Positions 37,079-48,293 of a stretch of DNA of 64,000 nt are shown one piece after another. Location of the stretch: positions 13,323,117 through 13,387,116 of the forward strand of contig CM043009.1 in NCBI GenBank assembly GCA_023678885.1, in the 5' to 3' direction. This DNA is from Pogostemon cablin (Eukaryota; Streptophyta; Magnoliopsida; Lamiales; Lamiaceae). Every line of letters starts with the position of its first letter. Within the stretch, counting starts at the first letter, position 1. The notes beneath the pieces were generated by a model. That model worked only from the letters and a program-made list of their open reading frames with translations. It did no database searches and was not told the DNA's origin. The position numbers were made by a program, and so were the translations under genes.

Positions 37079-37504
37079 TGATGAGAGTGGAAATTAGTGT
37101 GTTTTAGTATCCAATTGAACACCTTCTTGATTGGAATTGTTGTCATATATTAGCATAAGTGTCTTATATTCAATATATGCGAGAAAAAGGTGCATTTGAG
37201 GTGTTTGTTGTGTTTTAGGTAGAAAAATGATCAAAATTGCAAAGTTGGAGAAATGGTGCAACTTGTGCATAAATTAGGAAACCCATAATTTATCTTATGA
37301 AAATTGGACGTGCGTTTTTTAGCATTCATGCATAAGTTACACCTTTTCTCCAACTTTGCACTTTTGATCCTTTTTCACCTAAAACAAGTACACCTTTTTC
37401 TCACATATATTGAATATAAGACACTTTTGCTAATATATGACAACAATTCCAATCAAGAAGGTGTTCAATTAGACACTAAAATACGTTAATTTTCACTCTC
37501 ATTA
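37079..37504. mobile_element. Fold-back element made of two inverted LTR ends
   Basis: 426 bp. The left arm (37079 to about 37275) and right arm (about 37330-37504) are close inverted copies, and both derive from the outer end of a C/D-type LTR. The ends are TGATGAGAGTG and CACTCTCATTA. The flanks CCGGG (37074-37078) and CTGGA (37505-37509) look like a 5-bp TSD that differs by transitions. The gag frame of relatives continues directly across these flanks. The loop is about 55 bp. It has no coding capacity. Confidence 0.82.
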
Positions 37505-38530
37505 CTGGAAATGTGAATCAATTGACACAAACATTGGAGAAAAGAATGTTCCTATCTCAAGGCATAATGAACCCAAAAGAGTGCAAAGCCATCATATTAA
37601 GGTCCGGGACGCAGTACGAAGGTCCAATGAAGCATGTGGACTAAAACAACGAGAGCAGAGCTCCAGTTCGACCAGACTCACTCAGTTCAACCAGACATGC
37701 TGGTCGAACTATGGTCGAACCACTTTTGGAAAAATAAAGAAATGATGCTATGTTTTCTGGCTCGCCGTTAGACCAAAGTATTCCAATTCAACCAGACCTC
37801 TCTGGTCAAACTATGGTCGAATTAGCACCTGTTGAGCAAAAAATCGAGTTCAGTTTATAAAGCCTCAATTCGACCAAACTCATGTAGTTCGACCAGACCT
37901 CTCTGGTCGAACTATGGTCAAACCAGTACTCTCTGAACTGGACAAACTGATCCCGTTTTTAGGCACCCAGTTCGACTAAACTCATTCTATTTGACCAGAC
38001 CGTCTTGGTCGAACTATGGTCGAACTATGACAGTCAAGCCCCATTTCCGTGCTGAATGCTATACCTGTTATTCAGAACACTCCAGTACCATCACAAGAGC
38101 AAAATACTGAGCTTATAGTTGAGAAGAAGTGGGAAAGAGTAAAGAGGTTGAGAGTTGAGAAGCTTAGACTATAGATGGACAAAGAAGATGTGGTTTTCTT
38201 TCTTGATAAAGCAATGAAGATGCCCATGGAGACTCAATCATATGAGAGCATAGATGTGGTTTTTAACTTATTTAATCTTGATTTTAACAAGATATATAAT
38301 TTTAAATTTGAGTGGAAGATTAACAAGGAGGTGTCTAGACAGCCATGGGAGTAAAGAAATTCCAAGGATCATATATTTGTGACCAAGAAAGGTGAGGTGC
38401 TGTGTAGACAAGAAGAAGGAAAGAAAGTACTAGAAGGTGAGGATGTGAGAAGACCGCCATCTGATCCAGTAGTTCAAAGCAGTATTCCATTGTGACTCTC
38501 CGACGTTAAATATGAGCGTCTGTTAGGGGC
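37505..38530 (+). pseudogene. Element D gag C-terminus and pol remnant
   Basis: The gag tail with the GTTCGACC array (37666-38032) is followed by the linker-to-post-protease junction (KKWERVKRLRVEKLRL then MDKEDVVFFLDKAMKM, with an in-frame stop between) and the tail WKINKEVSRQPWE. The junction is the same as in C. The shared end block CTCCGACGTTAAATATGAGCG is at 38499-38519. Confidence 0.82.
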
Positions 38531-40339
38531 TTGCCCATCCGTTTTATTATTTTATTTCTTTCGTGTGAGTGAGGAGTTATTATATTTAAGGTGCTCACGT
38601 TTCAGCAATTACATCTCTTTTCAAACTTAGTTTTGACTTATATTTTTACTAAGTTTGGGAGGGTGTGATTTACTTACCTCATCTTATGTGCACCGAGAGT
38701 ATAATTTTTCCTTTCGTTTGTTATTTGTTTGTTAGGGGGTTGATTTTTTGCGGTATATTAATATTTTAATTGGTATTGGTATGTAGATTTTTTACAACTA
38801 ACCTAATGTTTAGTGTGTCATTTTAGTGTGTTTCCTAGTGTTAGTGGTCGAGTTTTTAATTTTTCATCTTTTTTATTTTTCGTGTGTCTCCTATTTTATT
38901 ATTGATGAATCTTGTGATGATGAGGTATGTTGAGCTTTGATGATAGAAACAGGTAAACAGAGGCTTTGATCTGACCGATTGAACAACTCGAGGAGTTCGT
39001 GCATACATTGTAGAAAAATCAGATGCCCTCGTTTCCTTATTCTAATTCTTATGTGTGCTTTTAATTCATGAGAGTGGAAGGATTAATTTTTTGATTTTGG
39101 TGATCCATGTGAGCTTATATTTTTACATTATGCCTAAATTCATATGCTTTTGAAATTGATGAAGGAAGTGTATTTAAGTTATATGGTGGTATGAAGTTCA
39201 TGTGTACTTGTGAGATATTGCTTACCATGAAAAATGCTCTGTTACTTATTAAAAACCCATGTGAGAGTTTGAGCCTCGTTGATCATGTACATATTCACAT
39301 GATATTTTTTTTTTGGTGAGTATCGTTCTTGTGCGTGTATTCTAGAATTTGCCTTGACTCTCCTTGAATATTCAAGATTAGTCTAGCGGATTATGGAAAT
39401 GATATAAGGCCATCTTTGATTTATAGGCCATCTTTTCCCATATACTTTACCTGAATTCATTAAATCCCTTGTCAGCCCATTTGAGCCTTTTTTTTAAATC
39501 TATTCTTTTGATAGCCAATAAAGCTTAATTGAAGAGAGTGGAGATTTGAGGGATGATAAAGAAGAAGAGTCTTAAGGATGAAAAGGAAAATTTTTGGAGT
39601 AGTGCTTAAATCTAGTACTCCATGGAAACAAACACCCTAGGGTAGTGCTTAAATTTAGTACTTTATGAAGGATGTGAGAGGTAGTGCCAGAAACTAGCAC
39701 CTCAAAAAATAAAAGGAGAAAAAAAATGAAGAAAAGGAGAATGATGGAGTTGAATAGATAGAAAAAATTGGAAAAAAAATATTGTGCTTGAAGAAGAAAG
39801 ATGGGAGAGTTTGATGAGAACGTTGCGCTTGATTGAAGTGATGAGGAAGAATGAAAGATCGAGAGAGACTGGAGCTTGATCGATCCGAGTTTTGAGTCAT
39901 TTATCTATATATTTCCTACCTTTTCCAAAGAGCCTACATTACAACCAAATAAAAGACCTTCTTGATCCACGATTTGTTAGCTACAAGTAAAAGGAGAGTT
40001 GAGACAATGACCAAGCTTATGGTTAGCATGCACTTGAAATGAATTTGAGCGTAAACACCTTAACCCATAAGTGTACATCTTTTATACTTGAATCCGAGTG
40101 ATATATACTTCCCGTGAGAATATGTGAATAGAGCATTTAAAATTGGTGGTGATTGTCTTAACTTGTATGCTATGAATTGATTATTACATGTAATGAGAGT
40201 TATATGACTTAAGTTGAGGACAATTGTATTTTGAATGAGGTATTTATCATAGTCATTGTTTTCCTACTAATTTTCTTACTCTCATTTTTTTATTTTTCTT
40301 TTGTTGCCTCGGGACGAGCAACGGGTAAGTTTGGGGGAT
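38531..40339 (+). other. Element D 3' noncoding DNA, three 26-nt hairpins, PPT
   Basis: AT-rich, no gene. Hairpins lie at 39596-39621, 39639-39664 and 39678-39703 (for example GGAGTAGTGC...TAGTACTCC). The block TTGCCTCGGGACGAGCAAC and the polypurine tract TAAGTTTGGGGGAT lie at 40304-40339, next to the 3' LTR. Confidence 0.78.
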
Positions 40340-41110
40340 TGATGTGAGTGAAAATAAGCGTGTTTTAGTGTCTAATTTAACACCTTTTTTATGAGAATTA
40401 TTATTATATATTAGCACAATTATCTTATATTCGATATAATTGAGAAAAATGTGCATTTGAGGTATTTTATTATATTTTAGGTGGAAAAAGGATTAAAAGT
40501 GCAAAGTTGGAGAAAATGTGCAACATGTGCAAAAATGCTGAAAAACGCACATCTAATTTGTGTAATTTTTCTGTATTCTTGTGGAGCTTTGAATTAGTAT
40601 TGTGATACATGGTTGAATAGCCACAGAAGATAAAATTATTTTGGCATAAAGAACACCCCAATCGGATTCCAAACGAGAAAGTTATGATCAAAATGGTGAT
40701 ATTGCGCAAGTTGTTCCTACTAAGCACGACTGTGCCATGTTTCATGACTTGTTATACCTTCAAATATTGGATTTTTATAAGTTCTTTATGTAGGTATAAA
40801 GTCAAGGAAGAGAGGATCACGTGAGTGCAAGAATCACTCAAATCAGAGTTTGGATATGGATGTTATACGCGAAACGGTGACAATGCACATACAGTTCGAC
40901 CAGTAGTTCGACCAAGTCCTTTCAGCTCGACCAAAACCACTTTGGTCAAGCTAGGACATTCAAATCTAGTTTCATCGCGTTTTTCACCCCTAGTGCGTGT
41001 ATTTTTATTTTTTCCATGAAAAATCTCATCCAAGGTCCATTATGAGAGCTTACAAGTATAAAAGGGGATGCAGATCATACCAAAGAGAGACGACAATACA
41101 ATCATCCTAC
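40340..41110 (+). repeat. Element D 3' LTR, first part
   Basis: It starts TGATGTGAG and is cut at 41110 by F at the TSD CCTAC (41106-41110). It continues at 49504. Confidence 0.93.
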
Positions 41111-42315
41111 TGTTGGCAATTGGATCGTGTGGATCAACGTGATCCGTTAGGATTAACAGGCAAACAATAAACAGCGGAAGCAATTAAATCTTGTTTACCG
41201 TACTTCTGGGTTGATGTAGAGGATGAACCGTTGCAGAGAACCACCTCTCAATCTTCTGCAGTATGTCCCAAGTTGAATCCTGCTGTTGTGTGGGCAACAA
41301 TCCGCAGGATTCTCTCAATCTGCTCCTGTTCTTTCTAACTGTCAAATGAGGCACTGACTTAGGGTTAACAGGAACTGAGATAACTTATTTATAAGGGCTA
41401 CTGCAGGGACCAGGAGGAGAAATTGGGCTGGGCCTCAATTGAACTTAATTAACCAAGCTTAGCCCAAAGCTTTTAATTAAATCCAATAATAATAATATAG
41501 TCCACTAAAATATTATTATTGCACTACCCGTCCAATCCCAAATTATGTTCTGGGCTCCTTCTTATTATAAGCCCGATAGTCTCCCCATGTTTAAGATATA
41601 CAATGTCCATTAATTAATTAAGTTACTGACAACTCAAATTAATTAATATCTCATCCGAGAGTAGTACCACTCAACCTTATTATCATGCCGGAAATTAATC
41701 AACTTGCAAGATTTACATGATAAACCTTATGAGCTCCTCAAGGGGACATCATCATCCTATGACGGACATGGATTCCTTCTACAATCAACAGCACACCATA
41801 GATACAGCACTACTTCCCAACTCACCGAGTTTGTTGATTTAATACTTATAAATCTCACCCATTGATGAATCAAAGAAATACATACTGTCCTACGTGTCGA
41901 GGTTATTGTATAGGGATTAAGAGCACGAACTTCCATAATAACAGAGATCAAGTTCTATTATATAGTCAGTATAAGACGAACGATCTCAAGCGGTCCTGCT
42001 CAATACACACAAGTGCACTAATGTGATTCTATAGCCAAGACAAGCTAATACCAAACCACACTACAACCATACCGATAGAGAGTCCTCGTCTATCTCAGTT
42101 GTGAGCATCTGTTTATACTTTATAAGGAAACCGATAATATGATCTTCCGCGTGTTGTCGCACAACATATTATCTACAGTATAAAGTAAATGGACTATTGC
42201 ATCATGCATATAAAATAAATTATAAGATGCAATCATTTGATCATATGATTCTCATTTCAAATATTGTTATAACATTGTTCATACTAAAGCTAGACTTTTA
42301 GTATACAATCCAACA
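41111..42315 (-). repeat. Element F 3' LTR
   Basis: Equal in length, and by eye in sequence, to 48294-49498. The incidental 64-codon frame at 41757-41951 recurs unchanged at 48940-49134. Confidence 0.96.
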
Positions 42316-42330
42316 ATCTCCCACTTATAC
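42316..42330 (-). promoter_or_regulatory. Element F polypurine tract
   Basis: The minus strand reads GTATAAGTGGGAGAT directly before the 3' LTR, the usual Copia form. Confidence 0.8.
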
Positions 42331-42399
42331 TAAAAGACTATGCTGTCATGTCTTCTGCCATACATCTGATTCCTACTCCCACTACACGACCATAAAAAG

Positions 42400-44700
42400 C
42401 TCTCGCCTTAAGGTCCTCGTAAATGGATTTACTAGGTCATCATCCGATGCAATCTAGGCGACAACAACCTTCCCCTCATCATACGATTTCTCGTAACAGG
42501 TGGTACTGGCGCTCCATGTGTTTAATTGCCTTATGGACTCGTGATTCCTTCAAGTTTGCAACTGCACCAATATCAGCAATATAAATTGTGATAATCTTGG
42601 GCAAACTTAGAAACACTTCAAAGTCCATCTTGAAGTTTCTAGAGTCATATGGATACTTTGGCAGCCTCAGAGGCTCCAATTTATCATCTTTCCATGATGG
42701 AGTCCGGAGTCTGAAATATATTTCTATATAACACTCCTCCACATTATGACTCTACTTCCTTAAATTAAACACATAACCTTTGAGGAGAATTTACTACCGT
42801 CCAATCTGACTAAAAAACCGAATCTACGTAATCCACAAGAAGCAGTGAATCTGTCCAGTAAGTTCATATATAATTTCCAGTCCTTCTCAGGCACTTTATA
42901 TATGTCTTACTACAGTTCATCATTCTTGATTCGGGTTACGTTGATACCCACTGTTCATGCGTTCAGCAAAACAGATATCCAATTTCATTCATAGCATTCC
43001 ATGAATAAACTCATCCGATGGGGAGGAAGGCTCTAATGCCGACGCGCAAGTCTATTCACATTGCTAAATGAGTATGGACTGTATCATTTTATGAAACTTG
43101 AGATAAGCATAACATCCTTTCTTGTGATCCGTATTACCGTGATCAAAAGGATGTATTTTGCCTTTCTTAAGTCCTTCATCACTACCGCTTTATTAACCGT
43201 ACCTATACGCCCGATAATACTCTTTCATTGTTTCCAATGAGCAAGATACTATCTACGTATAGTACAAGAAACACCACCACGTTTCCGTCACTCTTTACAA
43301 CACACAAGACTCATCCGCTCATTGATTTAAATCCATGCCACTGGATTATCTAATCAAAACAGATGCTTCACGATCTTAAAACTTGCTTTAGTCCATCGCT
43401 GGACAATTTTAAGCTTACTATCAAAATGCTATTAGTACTTTGCAATGAATTATTTTGATTGCTCCACATAGATGTTTTCCTCAAGACTTCCAATCAGGAA
43501 AGCTGTCTTGACATCTATTTGCTGTTCCTCATGATTCAATATGAGCAGCAAAATTTAAAAGAATCCGGATCAACTAAGCATAGCTACAAGCGAACAGGTT
43601 TTCTCATAATCGAACCATTTCTTTCTGAGTACACCTTTTCGCAACAAGCTTTGCTTCCAAGGTTTTCACCTTTCTGTATGATCCTCTTTTATTTCCTTTG
43701 ACCCTTGCAATGGCTTTTACACCATTTAGTGGTCAAATAAGCTCCCAGAGTTAATTTAGAATCCGTAGATTCTATTTCAACATTCATTGCAACTTAGTAA
43801 GATTCCGCATTTTTATCTTGTAGTGCTACGTCGTATCCGTGGGACAATACCATGTTTACTAGGGACCAAGTCTCACGACTCTCCCAAAACATATATCTTA
43901 CGGGTTGTCAAACAACCCTCCCACTACGACAAGGCACTACATGTAATTGTGTATCAGACGTGACACGCGTTGCAGTTTACCTTGTGGTATATCCTCTTGT
44001 ACACTTGGTACTTATACTTAGTGTTTTTCTCTCACTTCCTTTAGAACAACTTATACATGGGTTTGTGATTTATTACATAGTCCTTTTCCAAAAATCTAGT
44101 TATTGAGTTAACAATTATCCTTCGATCTTTTGGACTAAATAAATCACCTTCCATTTTTCTAGGATATCCCATATACAGACAAACGTTTCACGAATTACTG
44201 TATCTAGGGCATATCCATAAAATGAATTTAATTATTCCAAATAATTCATCATCTATCTAATCATAAACATAAGAGCCTAATACCTTCTACCCACCACACC
44301 ATTCAGCTGGGGCATGCCCGGTGTAGTTAACTTGAGATTTAATCTCAACTTCTGATTATTAGTTCCTAACTATCCTAAGAGGTCTTCATCATCACGATTG
44401 AATCGTAATGATATGATATATTTTCCATGACGCTCACTGTACCAGCCTTACAATTCTTGAATTAATCCAAGAACTTAGACTTGCAGTGTATCAATTAAAT
44501 ATATTGGTATCCAGAATAATCTTCGAATATTCATAACCACCTCTCGCCCGGATAATGTTAGGTTCGCTTGAATCAGAATGAACTAATTCCAACATATATA
44601 TCTTTGGCTCTACACCCCACAGCCTTGAAAAGGCAGTTAATCATTTTTACTTCCAAGCAAGACTCGCAAGTCCGATAGATTCCACTTCAGATAAACCTTA
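42400..44700 (-). pseudogene. Element F pol (integrase, reverse transcriptase, RNase H), degenerate
   Basis: RNase H's end is clearest: the frame 42742-42479 contains IGAVANLKESRVHKAIKHMERQYHLLREIV-like sequence, the Copia signature near the end of pol. The reverse transcriptase lies at about 43100-43750, with VVVFLVLYVDSILLIGNNERVLSGV at about 43290-43215, where the YVDD active site reads YVDS. Further right, 43850-44200 matches the integrase end seen in G. Stops and small indels occur throughout, so no enzyme can be made. A repeat block (43010-43062) also interrupts the coding order between reverse transcriptase and RNase H. Confidence 0.8.
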
Positions 44701-44983
44701 CGGTCTATCGGCTATCAACTTTTGAATTCTACTTAAGTAAAATGAATTAGTCTTAGACGCCAAATGTATGTTTAGTTCATCTCCGAAGGTTCCTTTCTCT
44801 TACTAATATTAGAAGATGCATTATTTAATTACTATTTATTGCATCTGTGGGATGTACATGATTCAAGAGTATACTTTTAATCCACCAACGTACTTTAACG
44901 GATTATAGCCTCATTCCTCATTACTATGACCATGTCATTTAAATGAAATGAAGTATCCATCCGTTAATGCATAGAAACCGAAA

Positions 44984-45560
44984 TTAAATTCTTTCTATGA
45001 AACGTACATAAAGATAATTTCTCATAATCAATCGTTTATTCTTATCATGAGATAAATAAACAACTCCCACTGCAATAACCACTACCTTTGTAGTTTTACC
45101 CATATTATTAACTATCTTATCCTTACTCAGTGATAAACATTTAGTGATTCCAGTATCTACACACTTCGTGTCAGTAGATGCCATCACTAATCATGTTTAA
45201 TCATTAGTAAATAAGATAATAACCTTGTTCATATCATGATGAAAATTGGCTTTCTTTTGCCACATGTTTTGTTAGAAGTTTCCCACCATATACAATCTCT
45301 CGTATTTCAGGTAGAACTTGCTCAAAACATCCAGGCAAATTGTGAAGAATAAATTGATTTAGGTTTCCCTTTCAATTTCTATTCCAAGCTTTTCCAATTC
45401 ATTCATCAAATTCTATCATGACCTATTGCCTTTTAATTTACTCAAGTATCCGAAGAGTTACATGAGACCATCATATTTCTATGAACCTCTCATCTCTTCA
45501 CTAGAGACTTTAATAGGCATCATGAGACGTCCTTTGTGAGAATACACATGTATTTTCTTA
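44984..45560 (-). pseudogene. Element F gag, degenerate
   Basis: On the minus strand 45450-45250 reads LMNELEKLGIEIE... followed by NLFFTICLDVLSKF..., matching the conserved middle of Copia gag. The 67-codon frame 45187-44984 covers the place where the CCHC zinc knuckle should be, but its cysteines are gone. Non-functional. Confidence 0.6.
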
Positions 45561-46185
45561 AGCAGTAATTATCAAAACCAAGATTCTTTCTAATCATCTA
45601 ATTTGGACAAGTAAATATAATGTCTTTTAGTTAATAATTAGTGAAATAAAACCATCCGAAATTCAGAGAATCACAAATAAATTTACCGATCAAATCTTCG
45701 AATTTTATTCTTTTATATCGATTCCCTCAAAACAATATAAAATAAAATTCACCGACATCTCAAGCACCGTGAGTCTGCAAGCCACGATAGTGTGGACGTT
45801 TACAAACCCGAACATTTACAAGAGAAGGTTTTACCCATTAATTTCATTTGTCAACCTAACTTTATGACAAAATAATTAATAGTCGGTTTCTCTTTAGCCA
45901 TGCAAATAAAAGCAGTGACTCCGATGGGGAGGATACTTATTATTTACATCTAAGTGTACACCATTATTTGACCCCAAGTCCGCGGCCCAAGCTTGTGTGC
46001 CTTACAGATAGAGAAGTACACACGCGCTCGGATAACTTCCTACAGTCATCAATTACAAGTTTGTACCAGTGAACCGCATATAAACTCATCCGATAGGGAG
46101 GAAGGTCTAAGCCAACGCGCAAGTTCATATGCATCACATTACAAACGTAATTATTTAATGAAGTCTGTACCAGCAATCCATGAAT
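45561..46185 (-). other. Element F noncoding DNA with repeat blocks
   Basis: No gene. It includes two further copies (about 45917-45960, partial, and 46083-46135) of a block of about 55 bp with GGGAGGAAGG and CGCGCAAG. Confidence 0.55.
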
Positions 46186-46245
46186 AAACTCATCCGATGG
46201 GGAGGAAGGCTCTAATGCCGACGCGCAAGTCTATTCACATTACTA
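46186..46245. repeat. Best copy of a 55-bp interspersed repeat of the F family
   Basis: It is nearly identical to 43010-43062 in pol, and related to 46083-46135, 45917-45935 and E 2181-2235. All point the same way in F. Confidence 0.75.
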
Positions 46246-46489
46246 ACAAACCAATAATGGAGGCCGCGGGAATTTATAACCAATCCCCTCTCCCACTTAG
46301 TTATTTAACACCGAGGGTTTTAACATGCATATAATATTCCAGAATAAAATATACAACTTAGACATGCTTCTATTAACAGTAATTTAAATAAATAAATCAC
46401 ATAGAACATGCCTGTCACATATACAACAATAATTGATAATTAAATCAATTAATCAGTTATATAACATTAATTAATTGCATAATTAGTGG

Positions 46490-47050
46490 ATTAATTAAAT
46501 GGGCCCTAGAGCATCAAATAAGCACAAAATGAGCAGCAGATTAATTAATTAGTCATACTCATTATCTATGGCCCATAATCTTAGCCCAAAACTAAATTAA
46601 TTCCACTAGCACAAAATTAGTCCATTAATAAAATTAATTTTTATGCTTGGCCCATTACTCACAATTAATTAAAACCAGCAATAAAATAATAGCCCAGCAG
46701 CCCATTACCATTTTAATTAAAATTTGGGCCCAACAGCCCAAAACCAAATTAAAAAAAATGTGCAGCCCACTATTATATTACTGAATTGGGCCCTTTAATC
46801 ATCAGCCCAAATACTCCTTAATTAAAATAGGGCCCTGCAGCCCAATATCCTTTTAATTAAAATATTGGGCCCAAATAATTAAACCAGGCCCAACAAACAA
46901 TCCTAAATCAACAGCCCAGCAGCCAAATAAGCAAGAAATAGGCCCATCTATCCTGCCATCCCAAACCTCATCAATAAAAATAGGGCCCAACTGAAGACGG
47001 CCCAAAGCCAATTAAAATAAGGCCCAATAGCAGAATCAACATGCTGCCCT
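46490..47050 (-). other. Element F leader segment rich in GGGCC/GCCCA
   Basis: More than twenty TGGGC or GCCCA motifs spaced through AT-rich DNA, such as AACAGCCCA and GGGCCCAA. No ORF. It resembles plant site-II promoter elements in sequence, but it lies inside the transcribed part of the element. It is absent from the matching part of E. Confidence 0.6.
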
Positions 47051-48065
47051 AAAAAACCAGCCGCCGCACACACACCTCCAGACTCCAGCAGCGGCGGCGC
47101 ATCAACCGGCGGACCAGCCGACAGCCACCGGAATCGAGCCGCGCCGACAGCCGCCTTGTTGCCTCTCTGCCAGACGCCTCGTTTCTTCGCTGCCTAGCTC
47201 TCCGAAACCATCGCGCGTCCGCCTACTGCCTGAATCATGCCTTCGACAGCCACCGGATCCGGCCGAAGCCTCCAGCTGGCGCGCCGCTCCGGCGAATTCA
47301 CGCTGCCGACCATCCTCACCGGCCACCATGAAGACCCCTTTTCCAGTCGACTCTGCCTTGAACTCGCCAGTCCAGCCGCGACTGAAACCATACGGCGCTG
47401 TCACGCAAGAAACTCGGCGCCGCTGCTCCCGGCGGTCGCGCCTCAGCCCACCGAAGTCTCGCCGCCAGCCCCCGTCCATTCCAGCGCCGCCGTCACTATC
47501 CAGCACGCCGCCATCCAGCCGAGAGACGGCAGTCCAGAACCGCGCTTCGCCGTGCATCCTACCATCTGCCCGCCGATGACCGGGAACAACCCACATCGCG
47601 GCAATCTCCATCGGCGAGTGGATAGACCTGCGAGGTCACGATGGGCGCCGCCAAGACCCGCCTTCAGCCCTACCGGATCTGCGACGATCTTCTCCGATCC
47701 GACTGGATCTGCATCGAACCGCCCAGCCGGAACCGATCCAGATCCGACGGTGGCTATTCAGATCTGGCTTTTCCTCATCGTCGCGCCAGCCTCCTCCCAT
47801 CGTCGATAGCAGAACTCAGCTTCGTTGCGGTCAGTCACGCTATCGCCGCCGTTTAATCAGTCACCTTGAAACACGGCGCCGGTCAGTCCCGCGTCTCCTC
47901 CGCCCCGACCAGGCGCTGCTGTCACCGTCTGTCTTCGCGCCCTCGTCAAAAACGCGTCGCCAGAAAGACAGCCACCTCACGTCGCCGTCAGTCGAACGTC
48001 CACGCGCCGCCGGTCAGCCGTCGACGTCCACGCGCCGCCGTCACCGCCGTCGACGTCAGCCACCA
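47051..48065 (-). other. Element F GC-rich leader, CpG-rich
   Basis: A sharp GC-rich island in AT-rich surroundings with repeated CCGCCGTCGACGTC-like words near 48000-48060. Open frames on both strands (47102-47611 minus, 47237-47809 plus) are long only because the region has few A/T-rich stops. Neither shows a known family. It is probably an untranslated leader, or a captured host gene piece. Confidence 0.5.
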
Positions 48066-48279
48066 GTGTGTATGTGTACAGTGTACAGTGTATACAATTA
48101 ATGAAAAAAAAATAACTGTATACTCACTCACAAAGAAACATGTGATATACCAGATTGTACTCATAAACACAAAAACACACACGGTCAGATTGTCTCAAAC
48201 ATGTGATAAATTCAGATTAAATCATATAATCAATTAATCACAAAAAACTAATGAATCACGTTTTCACCACGAAACCAAC

Positions 48280-48291
48280 GCTCTGATACCA
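48280..48291 (-). promoter_or_regulatory. Element F primer-binding site (initiator tRNA-Met)
   Basis: The minus strand reads TGGTATCAGAGC, the usual Copia primer site, two bases from the LTR. Confidence 0.95.
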
Positions 48292-48293
48292 TT

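Noticed and set aside
47237..47809. 190-codon and overlapping 169-codon frames in F
   Set aside because: Both strands are open because the region is GC-rich; the composition is Arg/Pro/Ser/Gly noise and no domain is recognisable.
47866..48237. 123-codon frame next to the F PBS
   Set aside because: A continuation of the GC-rich leader into AT-rich DNA, antisense to the element and without features.
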